From NCBI RefSeq assembly GCF_030253575.1, contig NC_080560.1, positions 43,539,001-43,603,000 on the forward strand: a stretch of 64,000 nt of DNA, in the 5' to 3' direction. Positions within the stretch are counted from its first letter, which is position 1. Each line of letters starts with the position of its first letter. A program made the translations under genes and the position numbers. This document shows positions 1-11,700 of the stretch, in pieces. This stretch comes from Rhododendron vialii. Lineage: Eukaryota; Streptophyta; Magnoliopsida; Ericales; Ericaceae. The notes below the pieces were generated by a model. The model ran no database searches and was not told where the DNA came from. It was given only the letters and a program-made list of their open reading frames with translations.

Positions 1-238
1 TTTATAGATCTGCCATTGCAGCTCTAGCTCTCTCTGCATCTATGATAAGCACCCGAGAATGTAATGTAGGGTGCGCTAGTGCTTAGTTTTAGTTTAATTT
101 AAAGTATTAATTAGTTATTATTAATGATATTTGCTTGTAGAGTGTTTTGGTTATGTTTTGTAAATAAATCGCCAAATAGAGGAATTTATGAAGTCGAAGG
201 CTTGTCAAGGTGGAAACAACCCGATTGCCAAGTCATTG

Positions 239-435
239 CCCGAGCAGAAGTTGGTTCGCCCGAGCAGAAGTTGGTTCGCCCGAGCAGAAGTTGGTTCGCC
301 CGAGCAGAAGTTGGTTCGCCCGAGCAGAACCAGAATTGGCCAAGGCAGAAGCTGAATGGCCAAGGCAGAAGTTGATTTGCCCGAGCAGAACCTGTCATTG
401 CCCGAGCAAGAGGAAGGCAACCAAGGCAGAATTCT
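239..435 (+). repeat. 20-bp tandem array inside the LTR
   Basis: Four perfect head-to-tail copies of CCCGAGCAGAAGTTGGTTCG occupy 239-318. They are followed by about five diverged copies (for example CCAAGGCAGAAGTTGATTTG) to about 435. The array lies upstream of the LTR TATA box. The homologous LTR at 57015-58467 does not show it, so it expanded in this copy or subfamily. The short reading frames that cross it on both strands are by-products of the repeat. Confidence 0.9.
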
Positions 436-445
436 GACCTGTTGA

Positions 446-556
446 GCTCGGCATCGATGGGATGCCATTTGTTACATCGATGCCGAGCCCCTTAGCGGTC
501 CAGCCCCTTAACCACCTCGGCATCGATGGGAAGTAATGTGTTACATCGATGCCGAG
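446..556. repeat. two ATCGAT-centred hairpins upstream of the LTR promoter
   Basis: CTCGGCATCGATG (446-458) pairs with CATCGATGCCGAG (475-487) across a 16-nt loop. The same 13-bp stem recurs at 516-528 with 544-556. The arms are perfect. A diverged third half-site lies near 583-599. The other LTR copy has comparable ATCGAT palindromes at the matching place. Confidence 0.85.
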
Positions 557-2134
557 CCTCTTAGTGAAGCATTTTAAGGCCGTTGCCATCGATGTCGAGG
601 GACATAAGGGCGAATTTTCAGAGCATCTAGGGAATATTCAAGGCGCGGATCTTAGAAGTATAAAAGCTTATTTCATCATTTTGTACAAACAAGTAGAATT
701 AGATTTGCTTACCTAATTTTAGATCTAGATCTAGATTCAAATTGTTCTTGAGTGTTCTTCATTTTTCAGTTTTAAATACTTTAATTTCTGCCTTTAGTTG
801 TTAGTTTTTGATATTGTTGCTTTAATTAAAGTTGTTGATTTTCTTCCGATCTATCTTAATCTCTAATTTTCTTCTAGTGTTACTTTTCAATTATGTTGAG
901 TAGATTTTTGCTTGCTTTTATCTCTCTAGATATGAGTGAGTAGTTTCAAGGGTTAGGTCATGGGGTGATTAGCACCTCATGGCTCGGGCGAAAATTGTAT
1001 TTTGCACCCAATAAAGCTTTAATCTTTGATTTGAAAATTGATGTGGGGTTCGAGTTTGTTTGTCAAATCACCGAGGTGTTAACCTCTTTGATCATGTGTA
1101 TGTGGGAGCTTCGCCTACCCACCACACATGATGCTTAGAGCTCTGTCGCTCAAGGTGTTTGCCAAATGAATTCTAAAGCTAGCTTGATTCACAAATCATT
1201 TTATCTTCCGATTTGAGAACTATAACCAAGTATCTTAAATTGTGTAGTTGGGTGAAAAGTGTGATTTAGCATTGGGTCTTGGGTGTTAATAATTCCTAAA
1301 CCTAGCCTATCTTTTCTCTAGTTAATTCGTTTTTAATTTAGCCTTTTATTTCCACCGTTTAAAGTAAAACAAAGTTGGCTGTCTAAAAGCCGAAAGCCCT
1401 TACTTGCACCTACAAATCCGATCAAGCCATATAATTATTCCCTTGGGTACGATCCCGGATTTCCGGTTTATTATGCTTCAACCGACGTGTTAAACCCTAC
1501 GCTTGGGGTATTATTCCACATTATCATCGGAGTAATCGAAGCAATCTATCTCTTCAGATGGAGTTATTAAACGAAATAGAATAATTCTAGACGAAGCACA
1601 AGCTATTTGGACCTGCAATAAGATCATGGGATTGGGGTATGATGGTGAGGAGGATGAAGTCATTAGCAAATTTGCAGATATGGTAGCTAAAGATTTGGGC
1701 AGAGCTGACAAAGCAGCAGGACAAGCCTAGCTCTCTAATTCATTGAGTTTTTGGTAGTTGTCGTCATTCAAGCTGCAGGTTGGCTTCTTTGCTTTTGGAA
1801 TTCAAAGGTTTTCTGCTTTGAAGAATTCATGGGGTCCTAAAAGCTTTCTTCAAGCCTCATAAACTGGGGTGGCTTGCTTTTGGGTTGGGTCTCGGTGGGG
1901 TGTGCTTTGGTTGTTGGGTGGGGGGTGTCTTGCCCTGAGTGGGGGGTGGGGGTGTTTTGTTTGTGGGGGTGTATTTCTGTGATTTTGGTGCTGTTTCGTT
2001 GGGTCCTTTTGGGAGTGGCCCTGTTGGGCATTAGTCGGATTGATTTCTTGTCAATCTTTAGAGCTTGAATAGCATGCTCTCTTATTATTGTTCTTTATTT
2101 ATATAATATCCTTTTTCGCCAATCAAAAAAACAA

Positions 2135-5100
2135 GTTACAACAAGCACGAAGAACAAACAAAACAAACAATAGAAACAAGGATACAGATTAACATAGTTC
2201 CGTTCAATTATCTTGAGCTTTCACGTATTCAACAGGGGAAAAGCAAAAGAAAAGGGTGATTCACGTACCATTCCCCTAGAACTCTAGTTATAAGTAACCT
2301 TCATCCTAAAGCAAAACTATGCTTTACATAATGGAAGACAAAAACAATGTTCATACTTCAAAAGAAAAGATGTACGTACATACCTACATATCCCATCAAT
2401 ATGTAATTCTGATCATTACAAAATTTCCAACCAATTAAAGGTAAGATGGTCCCAACTTACATTTGTACATGGATTCCCCGATCAAATCCGAACAAGCAAA
2501 CAAGTCTTCAGAACGTGTATATTGATAACATTCAAATTTAAAATGAATTGTCAAAAAAAGAATTTGAAGCACGTGCGATATCTCATCCACATGTTCAAAT
2601 GAAACCTTCGACTTTAACAAATCAATCTAGAAATTAACTACACTCGTGATAATGAATAATATTGACACGAGGAAATAAATACAACATATATAAATAAATT
2701 TGTAAAGTATGAAGCCGACAAGAACACATAGTACTATATGGGCATGCTTTCTTGGTTGTATGTTTTGTTTTTGAGACATTTGGTTGGTGAAAGTCCCAAC
2801 AAGATAATGCTCATTAACCTTAATCAACTTCCATTAGGACTTTCTATATTCAGTACTACATTGTGAATCGATCGTCACTCAGCATTTTAAACCTCTCCAA
2901 GTATACTATTTTAATGTTGTTTCTAGACAACAAATGGAGACCAAAGTCTCATATACTATGTTCTAAGGTCTCGGGTTTTGATTTGGTGGTCTTCGCTTGA
3001 GACTTAAGGGTTTGTTCTCTCCTACAGTCTCAAATTCGATTTCCATTGATAGCTATTCTTGGGGACCTCATTCCACACGTGATAAACGGTTGTGCATGAG
3101 AGGTGTTGCAAGAATTAGTGTGACGTGCGTGCAAACTAGCTCAGAACACCCTGCTTTACCAAAAGAAAGAGAGCGACAAATGGAGACCAATTAATTATTG
3201 ATTTGAATAAGCATAATCACGAGTTTGAAGTTCAAATTCATTGTACATAGAATTTGTAATTAAGAGATTGAAAAAGGGTTCTTTCGTGATCATAACTAAA
3301 TTTTTTATTAGTATGTGAAACGCTATCCCTGATTATTCAAATGTATAGTAATCAAACTTATCCCATCGTGCTTCTTGTAGTGACCCCATCCTTGGTTAAT
3401 TTCAAATCCCCTTCAGTCTATAAAGTTGTAGACACCTAGGCCGTGTGGGTTGACCATGAAGAATTGGATGACTTGTCAACAAAAGAAGCTTCTCCTTATA
3501 ATGTTAACGATTTCGTTATTTTGATGGCATTTATTTGTGGGCAGTGGAGGCTGATGTGCCCATCTCACAGCAGCGTACAGCTGTGCTAAATCTGAACATC
3601 GTCCAAAAGTATTTTGAACGGTTTGAATGGTTTTACTATTTATTACTGCTATAGTATTCAACTGCCGATCATAAAATAACTAACACTTCTTGTCTTTCTA
3701 AAAGAAAATCAATGTTGTGCACGTCAAGTGGGCTCCTAATTAAGAAACAAGATAGCACAAAGAGGCTTAATATTTTCACCATATATATGCGATGTATAAT
3801 ATTTTTGAAATGGAGTATAATGTTGTTAAAAATACAAATTTTTGTGGTGTATCGCGTCGCAACATTCAACACCGAAGCAAGCGACATTCACAATAAAAAT
3901 GCATGACGTTTTATAGTGTTTCCCCTTACGAATCCCCTTATTTTTCATGAAATCCTTGTTAACTACATTAATTTTTTGTTTGATTGAACTAGAAATAATA
4001 TATGTATACATATCTAAGTAAACTGCATGTATGCTAGATATTCAAAAAACAGTTGGCTCAATTCAACTTCCTAAGAGGGAACTAATTAAATTGCATAGTT
4101 CCATTCTTCAAGTGGTAAGGAGTTGAAATTCTCAATATTAATTTCCTGATTTGCTCAACAGGTTTTTAGTCGGTCAACGAGGGAAAAAAAAAAGGGTCAG
4201 AAAAGAGAGTGCTTTAATACATTATCTTGTGCCTCAATTCGAAGTAAAATCCAACAGTGTTACGTACTCCGATAATCGCGATTTCTAATAGAATGCAACG
4301 AGACCTAATTGTATTCCGGCATTCAAATTAAAGTGGGCTTTAATCCACTTCCATCAGTTCATTAGAGAAGTCAACTCAATTGTTTTTTTTTCGGTGAATT
4401 GCTACGCCCAGTTTCTGCTCTTTCAATTCATTGCCAATTAAGGTCAACATTAGACCAATCGAAGACCATCTGAAACACAAACTTTTCAAACCACCCGTTT
4501 GAGGAAATGCAAAAATTCCATTTGGCAATTGATCATGATCACATGTGTGTACAATACAAAGTACAATGCTTAAAATGGACTGCTGCAAATTAGTCCCAAT
4601 GAAGCCTTAACAACTAGCTAGCAATTGTGACATTTCAAACCGATCGATAATGATATATGTTCGGTACGAAACCAACGTATTCAGGATGTGTATTGGGTTT
4701 AGGTGAAGACGTTTATGCATTTACGTTCGTGATCCCAGCATGGAGAAAATATTGCTGTAATGTTAATCTACAAATCTAGGGTATGATAAACAGGCCGGAT
4801 GAGCTGAGCAGTATGGTGTTTTCGGTAATAAATAAGTTGTTGGGAAAGAATTTAATGCATTCAAGTACGTTGTTACTGTTTTCGATAGTGAATAAGTTAT
4901 TGAGAAATGTCAAGTAGTTTCCGGTAATGAATAAGTTGTAGATGAGTATGTGAGTGAAAAACTGTTAAGAAAGAAGTTGTTGTTGACGAATTGTTAATTA
5001 ATATGAACAACAAGCTAAAATGTCAAAACTTGTTGATTAATGTGAACGAGGTAGTAAAATGGCCCAGTTTTCCTATCGAGATGATTTTTCATGAGGCCGC

Positions 5101-5619
5101 TAGATTTTTTTTGAAATTAATAAATAATACGGATCACTTGTGTGGAACGCGAAAGTGAGCCTCGTGGTCCGATGGTCAATACCCGTAGACGAGTTCAACC
5201 CAAATTATATTTGGAATAGAGGTGGAGAAATTGAATTGATTATGATTAATATGAGGACCTACATGACAAAATCACTATTTTTCTTCGCAATTTTTTTTTT
5301 ACAAAGATAGACTATAGATGAGGAAGGCAAACATGGAGATGGAGGGTTCTTGGTCTATGAGGTGGTGAGTTGAATGGGCGACTATGGTGGGTTGAAGTGG
5401 TCTAGACTATAAAAAAATTGTATTTTTTTTTACTTCTCCATAAAAAATTGGAGGTGCTTTTGTCGTTTCTTTGTCCCTAGCACAGCCCAAAATTAGAAAC
5501 GACAATTGCGTGCTAATTAAGTCTAATTAAGGCAATGTATGTGAACTAAAAAAAACAAACTTGAAAAGAATGGGGTAAAACTTGAATCCGAGACTGAAGG
5601 CCGTTCCACTTTCTAAAAA
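2135..5619. other. intergenic, no recognisable gene
   Basis: This is AT-rich DNA with only short, biased reading frames on both strands. I see no protein family, RNA gene or clear transposon ends. Homopolymer A/T runs are common. Confidence 0.6.
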
Positions 5620-5825
5620 AAAAAGAATTTTAAGAAAAAGAAGGTAATTTCAAAGTCAAAAATCATGCGTCTACGCAAATAATTTTTCTAACAATATGAA
5701 TCTTGTTTGATAGATCTCATTGAAATCTTTTAAACGGTGCAAAAAAAATTTAAAAATTATTTTTCATTTTCATTATATTTGAGTTTGAAATTACCTTTTT
5801 TTTGAAAAAGAAAATTTTGGAAAAA
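5620..5825. mobile_element. MITE-like inverted-repeat element
   Basis: Sequence at 5625-5658 (GAATTTTAAGAAAAAGAAGG onward) is mirrored by its reverse complement at about 5781-5818, giving arms of about 35 bp with few mismatches around a 120-bp AT-rich centre. The target duplication was not resolved. Confidence 0.55.
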
Positions 5826-6336
5826 AACGAAACGGAGATGGATTCAAACGACAAACACTTTGTTCACTTACAAGTTTTAAGAATTTTTTTTCTCTCTCTC
5901 TTCACAGTTTCTCTATCTATATTTTTCCACTAATTACATCAAATTTCTTTCCCAAAACCAACAAAGTGGGACATCATGTTGAGTTGAGCCTTTACTATCA
6001 TTTCAACATGGTGGGTCAAACTGTTCCATGTAGGTCGATAAACAAGTTGAACAGGCCGAGTAGATAATTGTTCAAGTTTTTTTTGAAAATTTACGAGTTT
6101 TAAAAATATGCTCTAACTTAGCTTCTTTGCGAGGCAAATTGATCTCAAACAAGTTATAATTGAGCAGATCTCAAGTAAGTTTTTTAGACATTATAAACCG
6201 AATGAGTTGACTAAACTAGTTTGAGCTAGCAGTTCGCTTGAAAGCTTGATGAGCTTCAGAACAAGTTCAAACTTGGTTCATTTATGTAGCAAATTGATCT
6301 TGGACGAGTTTTTAACAAACGAACAAGAGCTCAAAT

Positions 6337-6502
6337 CAGAGCCGGTCCTGAGCTAAAGTAAGTGTTGCGATCGCTTTAGGGCCCCAAAAAATTATGAATT
6401 GTAAGGGCCCCTCCTGCTTCTATATCCCTTATTATAGTCCAACAAAAGAGACCCTATTTTTAATTTTCGCTTTAAGCTTCTAAAAAGTCAGAGTCGACTC
6501 TG
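6337..6502. mobile_element. hAT-type MITE (166 bp)
   Basis: It starts CAGAGCCGGTCCTGA and its other end reads, in reverse complement, CAGAGTCGACTCTGA (12 of 15 match). Flanks show an 8-bp target duplication with one mismatch, GCTCAAAT (6329-6336) and GCTCAAAC (6503-6510). An 8-bp duplication with CAGAG ends is typical of hAT elements. It sits inside an older, degenerate stretch rich in GAGCT/CTTGA motifs (about 6000-6560) that resembles stretches at 9180-9380, 32270-32690 and 34455-34690. Confidence 0.7.
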
Positions 6503-6575
6503 GCTCAAACTCGGGTAGCTTGATTCGTTTATCCGCCATAGTTTCAAGTAGTGACATGCTAGCATGTCTGTATAG

Positions 6576-6923
6576 TAGGGGTGTGCACGGGTCGGACGGG
6601 TCGGGTTCGGCCCCGAACCCGAACCCGACCAGTCGGTTAACACTTTTTTGGGACCCGAACCGAATGAGGGGGGTACCCGTCCGTGTGACCGATTTTTTTG
6701 GTCGGGTCGGGCGGGTCCGACCAAAACCGAGGTAAAACCATATGAATTCGTTACCTTTTGGTCGGGTCGGGTAAGAAAAAACAGCACCCCGAGCCCCGAC
6801 CCGAAAACTAATTTTTTTGGAAAGGGGTACCTGTACCCGACCGAACCATATGTTCGGCCCCGCCCGAAACCCTTCGGGCCGGGTCGGGTTCGTCGGGTCT
6901 CGGTTTTTTTGCACACCCCTGCA
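6576..6923. mobile_element. hAT-type MITE rich in GGGTCGGG repeats (348 bp)
   Basis: The ends are inverted repeats: TAGGGGTGTGCA at the left, and TGCAGGGGTGTGCA in reverse complement at the right. An 8-bp target duplication with one mismatch flanks it, CTGTATAG (6568-6575) and GTGTATAG (6924-6931). The inside is full of GGGTCGGG/CCCGACCC motifs, which generate GC-rich open frames on both strands that should not be taken as genes. Confidence 0.75.
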
Positions 6924-7514
6924 GTGTATAGAGCATTTTGAGAGGGGGAGGGAGAGAGAAGAGCATGAACCCGCCTTCTTTAGCAGTGTTTGTGAAGATG
7001 CTTCTGTAATGAGCACAAATGATGCATTCGGCCCAAAGCCCATCGGGGAAGGACTGCTTTGCGCTATGCTTAAGAGGGCTTATATTCATTTCATATTCCA
7101 GGGCTTTTGTGTTTCAGCCCATCCAGTCATATCCGTTGATTTTGGAATATGGGCCGCTTGCATCTGATGGGCTTAACAGTTGGATGACTCCTTTACAATC
7201 AAGTAGGCCGGGCTTTACTGCACCATAATTTATCCGTTGTTGAAAAATTATGATTATTTGATTTGAGTATTTAAAAAAAAAAAAAAGGGATTTGATTCCT
7301 CTCTTATTTGATGAAGGATTCATATTGTAAAAAATTTAATGAAAGCATTTGGAGGTGCACTAACTTTGTTTGGAATATTGGAAACAAAGAAATAGGAGGA
7401 GAAAATAGCTTCTTCTATTTATTTATTTTTTTGGTTTGGTCCGCTCATCTTTTCTTTGCTTGATACGTAAAATTGAGGGTGAACAAAGCAAAAAAGAAAG
7501 AAAAAAGAGCAAGT

Positions 7515-7828
7515 GAGCATCTCCAACTCAAACTCCAAAAAGAAGAATAAATGTGACATATTAGAGAGAGATTTTGTAATTTATTATTACCTTTTGCACT
7601 TTATGAGATAATCTGACCAATTGTCCTGTTTAGATATTTGGTTCTCCAAATTGATTTTGGTTTTGGAGACCCTACTCCCTTTTTAAAGACAAAAATCTTT
7701 AAAAAGAACGATAAGTCCCCCCTAAATTCTCTCATAAAGTGTAAAAAGTGATAATAAATTACAAAATCTTTTTTCAATACGTCACATCCATTCTCCATTG
7801 GAAGTTTTAGAGATGGGTTAGAGATTCT
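7515..7828. mobile_element. long-inverted-repeat MITE of the GAGCATCTCC type
   Basis: The left end reads GAGCATCTCCAACTC. The right end reads, in reverse complement, GAATCTCTAACCCATC. Within the arms, AGATTTTGTAATTTATTAT (7569 onward) has its reverse complement near 7749-7768. The two arms together can fold most of the element into one hairpin. Confidence 0.65.
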
Positions 7829-8145
7829 TCATCATATGGACACCTATGTATCCACTTGGTCGGTACCAATATTAGAACCAGTAATTATACTGCCAACTCT
7901 ATTTGATGGACTTGTGAGGATCTGAATCGAAACAATAATTCCACGATTGAGATTTTCTTTGATGTGTAAGATATAAACATCTAAGCGAACCTAAGCCATC
8001 GAAATTTTTTTTTTCAGAAAGAAGATTTTCAAAGTAACTTTTGGGTCCCCTGCTCGGATCGGAAAGGGTAAAGAGAGAGGTTACAAAGATGCCTACTTGT
8101 GTCCACATGAAAGGAAGGCACCGTCAAGGGCCATCAAATCAAATA

Positions 8146-8389
8146 CTCTATTCCATCCGTCCCAATTTACTTGTTATTTTTTAAAGTTTGTGTCATTTTT
8201 TAATTAATTATATATTGTAATTTATAATATTTTAGGTGATTTAGAAAACATTGAATTATAAAATAAATCGAGATCTATCAAATAAAATTCATATTAGATA
8301 TAAAATTTATTATCACTTTAAAAATATAACTAATTTTTTAATTTAATTAGAATAAAGCTGAAATAAATAAATTGAGACGGAGGGATTAG
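8146..8389. mobile_element. Stowaway-like MITE upstream of UPL6
   Basis: Ends match the widespread plant CTCCCTCCGTCCCAA terminus: CTCTATTCCATCCGTCCCAA at the left and, in reverse complement, CTAATCCCTCCGTCTCAA at the right. TA dinucleotides flank both sides (8144-8145 and 8390-8391), as expected of Tc1/mariner-derived Stowaway elements. It ends about 370 bp before the UPL6 start codon, so it lies in or next to the promoter. Confidence 0.8.
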
Positions 8390-8544
8390 TACACAGTGAG
8401 TAGGAAAAATAAATAAAGTCGTCGATTGTTAATGCAAACCGCAACACACTTCCATTGGTGTTCTTTCTTTGTACAAGACAGCAGAGGGGAAAAAGGAGGC
8501 GAAAAAACAAACAGCACTCTTCATTACTCTCTCTCTGTTTCTTC

Positions 8545-8756
8545 TCTCAAATCAAATTCGTTCTTCCTTCCTTCCTTCCTTCCTTCTCCTCCAATTCGAT
8601 TTCACTTTCCACCTAATCTAATTCCCCTCACAGTCCAAGCCGATAACTTCTAGGGCAAGCTCTCCGATCAATCATCGGGGCCGATAATCGCTACCAGACT
8701 GTGTTCGAGATTGCAAAACTCGGATTTTTTTAGGGCTTCTAATTGTGGTTTGAGTA
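8545..8756 (+). promoter_or_regulatory. UPL6 5' untranslated region with pyrimidine repeats
   Basis: The region before the UPL6 ATG has a CT-rich stretch and a TTCC microsatellite at about 8562-8587, a common make-up for plant leaders. No clear TATA box was found, and the transcription start is not determined. Confidence 0.4.
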
Positions 8757-11700
8757 ATGTTCTTCAGTGGGGACTCGTCCGCTCGTAAGCGAGTCGATTT
8801 GGGAGGTCGTAGTTCCAAGGAGAGAGACCGCCAGAAGCTTCTGGAGCAAACCAGGTTAGAGAGGAACCGACGCCTCTGGGTGCGTACTCAGAACTCCGCC
8901 GCCATCAAAATTCAGGTCCTTCCCCCAATCGCATAGACTATACATACATACACATGCCTATGCACTTACATTTATACTTGCATATACGAGATACGGGTCG
9001 TATGTACACAATCTATGTTCTTTTTTGGTTTTTTTGCTTTCGTGTGGGTAATTACGTTTCTATTAGCTGAAACTAGAGATATAGAACAAGGGTCGATTCG
9101 TACCCGCCTGGCGAAACAATGGTAGAGAAAACCGTGAAACACAAGCAAGCGTGATATAAACTAGGCATGTATCTTTGCTAATTAGGGCTGCGAAAAAGTC
9201 GAGCCAAGGTTGAGTAGCTTGATTAGTTCATGTTGCGTGGGTTCATCAAGTCGAGCACTTGGTTGTTGAAGATTGGCTGGATATTTTAGCGAGCGATGAG
9301 AATGTGTTTGAGATTGGCTTGTTTGTTGATCTCAAACGAACTTCAGATGAGTCAAACACGACTTGAGCTCAAGTAGTTTACTACATGCATGCCTATAAGA
9401 TATCCTTATATGCATCGGTACTTAGAAGTAATATCAAGTAATGAGGGACATGGGGAGAGGGGAAGATTCTTTGAGGTGGGTCCCGACAGCAAATGGGTCT
9501 TTTGAGGTGAAAGGTTATTACTAAGTTTTGGCTGCAGAACCAAATACTTCCTTTCACTGGAGAGCCATCTGGGGGCACTCGTGCGGCAACCAAGGTTTCT
9601 TTTTTTACTTGGTGTGCAGTTAATGATGAGATTGTCACTATTGATAATCTTATATGGCGTCAGATGGTTATGGTGAACCCGTCTTGCGTCTGCTTGAGAG
9701 ATGAAGAGTCAGTGATGCATTTTGTTTACTCATTGTCTGGTCGCCAAGGAGCTTTGGAATGCAGTTCTTGTTTCGTGGGGCATATTGTGGGTTTCCTTGC
9801 TACGGTGGTGGAGCTTATTCAAGAATGGTACAGGGCTAGAGTGGATAGAAGAAGACAGAAGCTGTGGATTGTGATCCTGCTGTACTTGATGTTTTGATGG
9901 GGAGGATAGGTCATTGTTCAAAATTTAGAGTTTATTGATTTCTACTTTGTTTAGTTGGGAGTCAAGGGAGTGCAACCCTACTTCGAGTCAATTTTTTTAC
10001 ATGTTAGATAATTTTTGGAGTGTAGAGAGGTGTATGGGTCCTTTAATAATTTGACCTTTTCTTTTTATTCCTCACTTTCTTTTGTATAAGGGTGACATCC
10101 CCTTGATGCCTTTTCAATAAAATTTTATTACTTATAAAAAAAAGTAATATCATGCTAAGTCATGAATTGCAAAGTTAGATACAAGATTTACTCACATTGA
10201 TTATGTTGTTGGGCTACAAATTGAATGTGCGCACACACGCAAAGCAATGCAAAGAATGAATGATCAATCAAAACAAGAGAGCACAATACACAATATATGT
10301 TGTTGGTCCACGTCTCGCACTAGATTTCACTCTGTTCTCTACTGAAGAAGTACAGTTACCATTGTGGGTGCTATGATGGCCATCATTCTTTATGCTAGGG
10401 TTTACATTATCGAGTTGCCATAGTACCCTTCGTTCTCAAAGAAATTTTGTTGCCTTAAGTTGAGCTCCACGCAGGCTTCACACTGCTTGGTATGTGCAGT
10501 AAAAAAACCAGGCAATGCCCCATGTGATGCTCATTTTGTGGCGGAATATGGAGTTTCTTCTTATTCTTATTCTTATCTTAATTTTAGACGTGATAACATT
10601 AAGACATGATAGGTGGGTTATGTGTTTACATGCTGCTTCATCGTTCTTTTGTACGTGCATGACAAAATTCATACATTGAACTCTGAAGACCAAATCATTT
10701 CCCCACCTAAAGTGTATTATTGGTCAAGAATAAGCTTTTTTTTTATTTTAATTTTAGTATTTCATTTTGTGGTTTTCTATTATGACTTACAAGATAGAGT
10801 TTGGCATTTGTTGTTCAGAGAAGCTTTCTGGAAGCCTGTTCAATTGTTTCTCTTGAGTTTTGAACTTGATTAATTACTACTTGCAGAAATGCTTCAGAGG
10901 AAGAAAGGCAGTAGAAGCTGAACACTTGAGGGTAAGAGGGCAGTTTTTTATGACATATGGGAAGCATTGTCAACATGTAGACAGGTAGCACTCTTGGATC
11001 CTCATTCTCAATTTAGTTCATTCTCTTTCTCATGGAAACTCGATCTAGTTACGTTCTCTTTAAAAATTGGGTCTCAATTATCATTCTCACTTGATTCGAT
11101 CTTGAAGTTCATGCATTGTCTTTGTATATACAGACGTTGTTTTCGGTCGGATTCAGATTTTCTCAGACAATTACTTTTCTTCTTCAATCCTCGAAATCAT
11201 GCTGATTTCTCTGCTCTTGTGGAGACATGTCGATTACTTCAACAGTTCGTTCGAGAAAGCGGTCTGTCTGATTAGTCTTCATCCTTAACGAGACTTCTTA
11301 TTTTTATGTGGGAATACATTTTACTTTTGTTGTGATCTTCTTTGGACTTAATGAGGCCTATTTGTCATTTTTGTCAAGATTCTCAAGGAAACAATATTTC
11401 CATGGCAAGTATGAAGTTGTGATCCATGTTCTGTTTCCTCAACACTCCTGAATATAAGTGTTAGCCCATTAGACTCATTATGTATTAGACATATATTACA
11501 TGTTTTAATGGAGAATGAGAGAGACTTTACAACGTAGTTATTAATCACCTTTCATAAGTTGAAATTGATTGTTCTTTTGACAATCACCTAGATGGGCTCA
11601 GGTGGGGTGGGGGGAGATACTGACAGCTATGAAGTATGAGTACTTCAATAGGTATGATGTGCCTTTTACCAGGTATATATTAGCTATTCATACTGGGTTT

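Larger units (their letters stand above)
43..1543 (+). mobile_element. solo LTR (1,501 bp) with 5-bp target duplication
   Basis: The element begins TGATAAGCACCC and ends GAAGCA, so it has the TG...CA ends of an LTR. It is flanked by the direct repeat ATCTA at 38-42 and 1544-1548. It is homologous over most of its length to the element at 57015-58467, which lies in the opposite orientation with its own target duplication. A TATA-like AGTATAAAAG lies near 656-665, as expected of an LTR promoter. No gag-pol and no second LTR are present, so this is best read as a solo LTR left by recombination. The superfamily is not determinable from the LTR alone; size and style would fit Ty3/Gypsy. Confidence 0.85.
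1..2134 (+). mobile_element. LINE-like remnant split by a solo LTR
   Basis: Bases 1-42 and 1549-2134 belong together once the solo LTR at 43-1543 and one copy of its target duplication are left out. One frame then runs open across the junction, from base 3 to the stop at 1727-1729. The peptide includes LDEAQAIWTCNKIMGL and DEVISKFADMVAKDLG, which resembles the C-terminal part of proteins in plant LINEs (family match from memory, moderate certainty). After the stop comes a G/T-rich untranslated tail that ends near 2100-2134 in a TTTATATAATATCC motif followed by a short A run, typical of plant LINE 3' ends. No reverse transcriptase is seen between the two, so this is a deleted or non-autonomous copy. 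Confidence 0.55.

Noticed and set aside
446..556. ATCGAT repeats as a CRISPR-like array
   Set aside because: Only two or three hairpins with no spacer pattern, in a plant LTR.
124..589. Overlapping frames with repeated ARAEVGSPEQKLVRPSRSWF
   Set aside because: Translation of the 20-bp tandem array in the solo LTR.
5150..5230. Possible tRNA-like stretch with GTTCAACCC
   Set aside because: No acceptor or anticodon stems could be paired around it.
6480..7167. Open frames of 116-187 codons on both strands
   Set aside because: They cross the GC-rich hAT MITE made of GGGTCGGG repeats; Arg/Pro/Gly-rich on every frame, so not coding.
10932..10933. GTAAG donor inside UPL6 exon 2
   Set aside because: Reading on to the donor at 10985 gives the conserved sequence VRGQFFMTYGKHCQHVDR in phase; the early donor would remove it.
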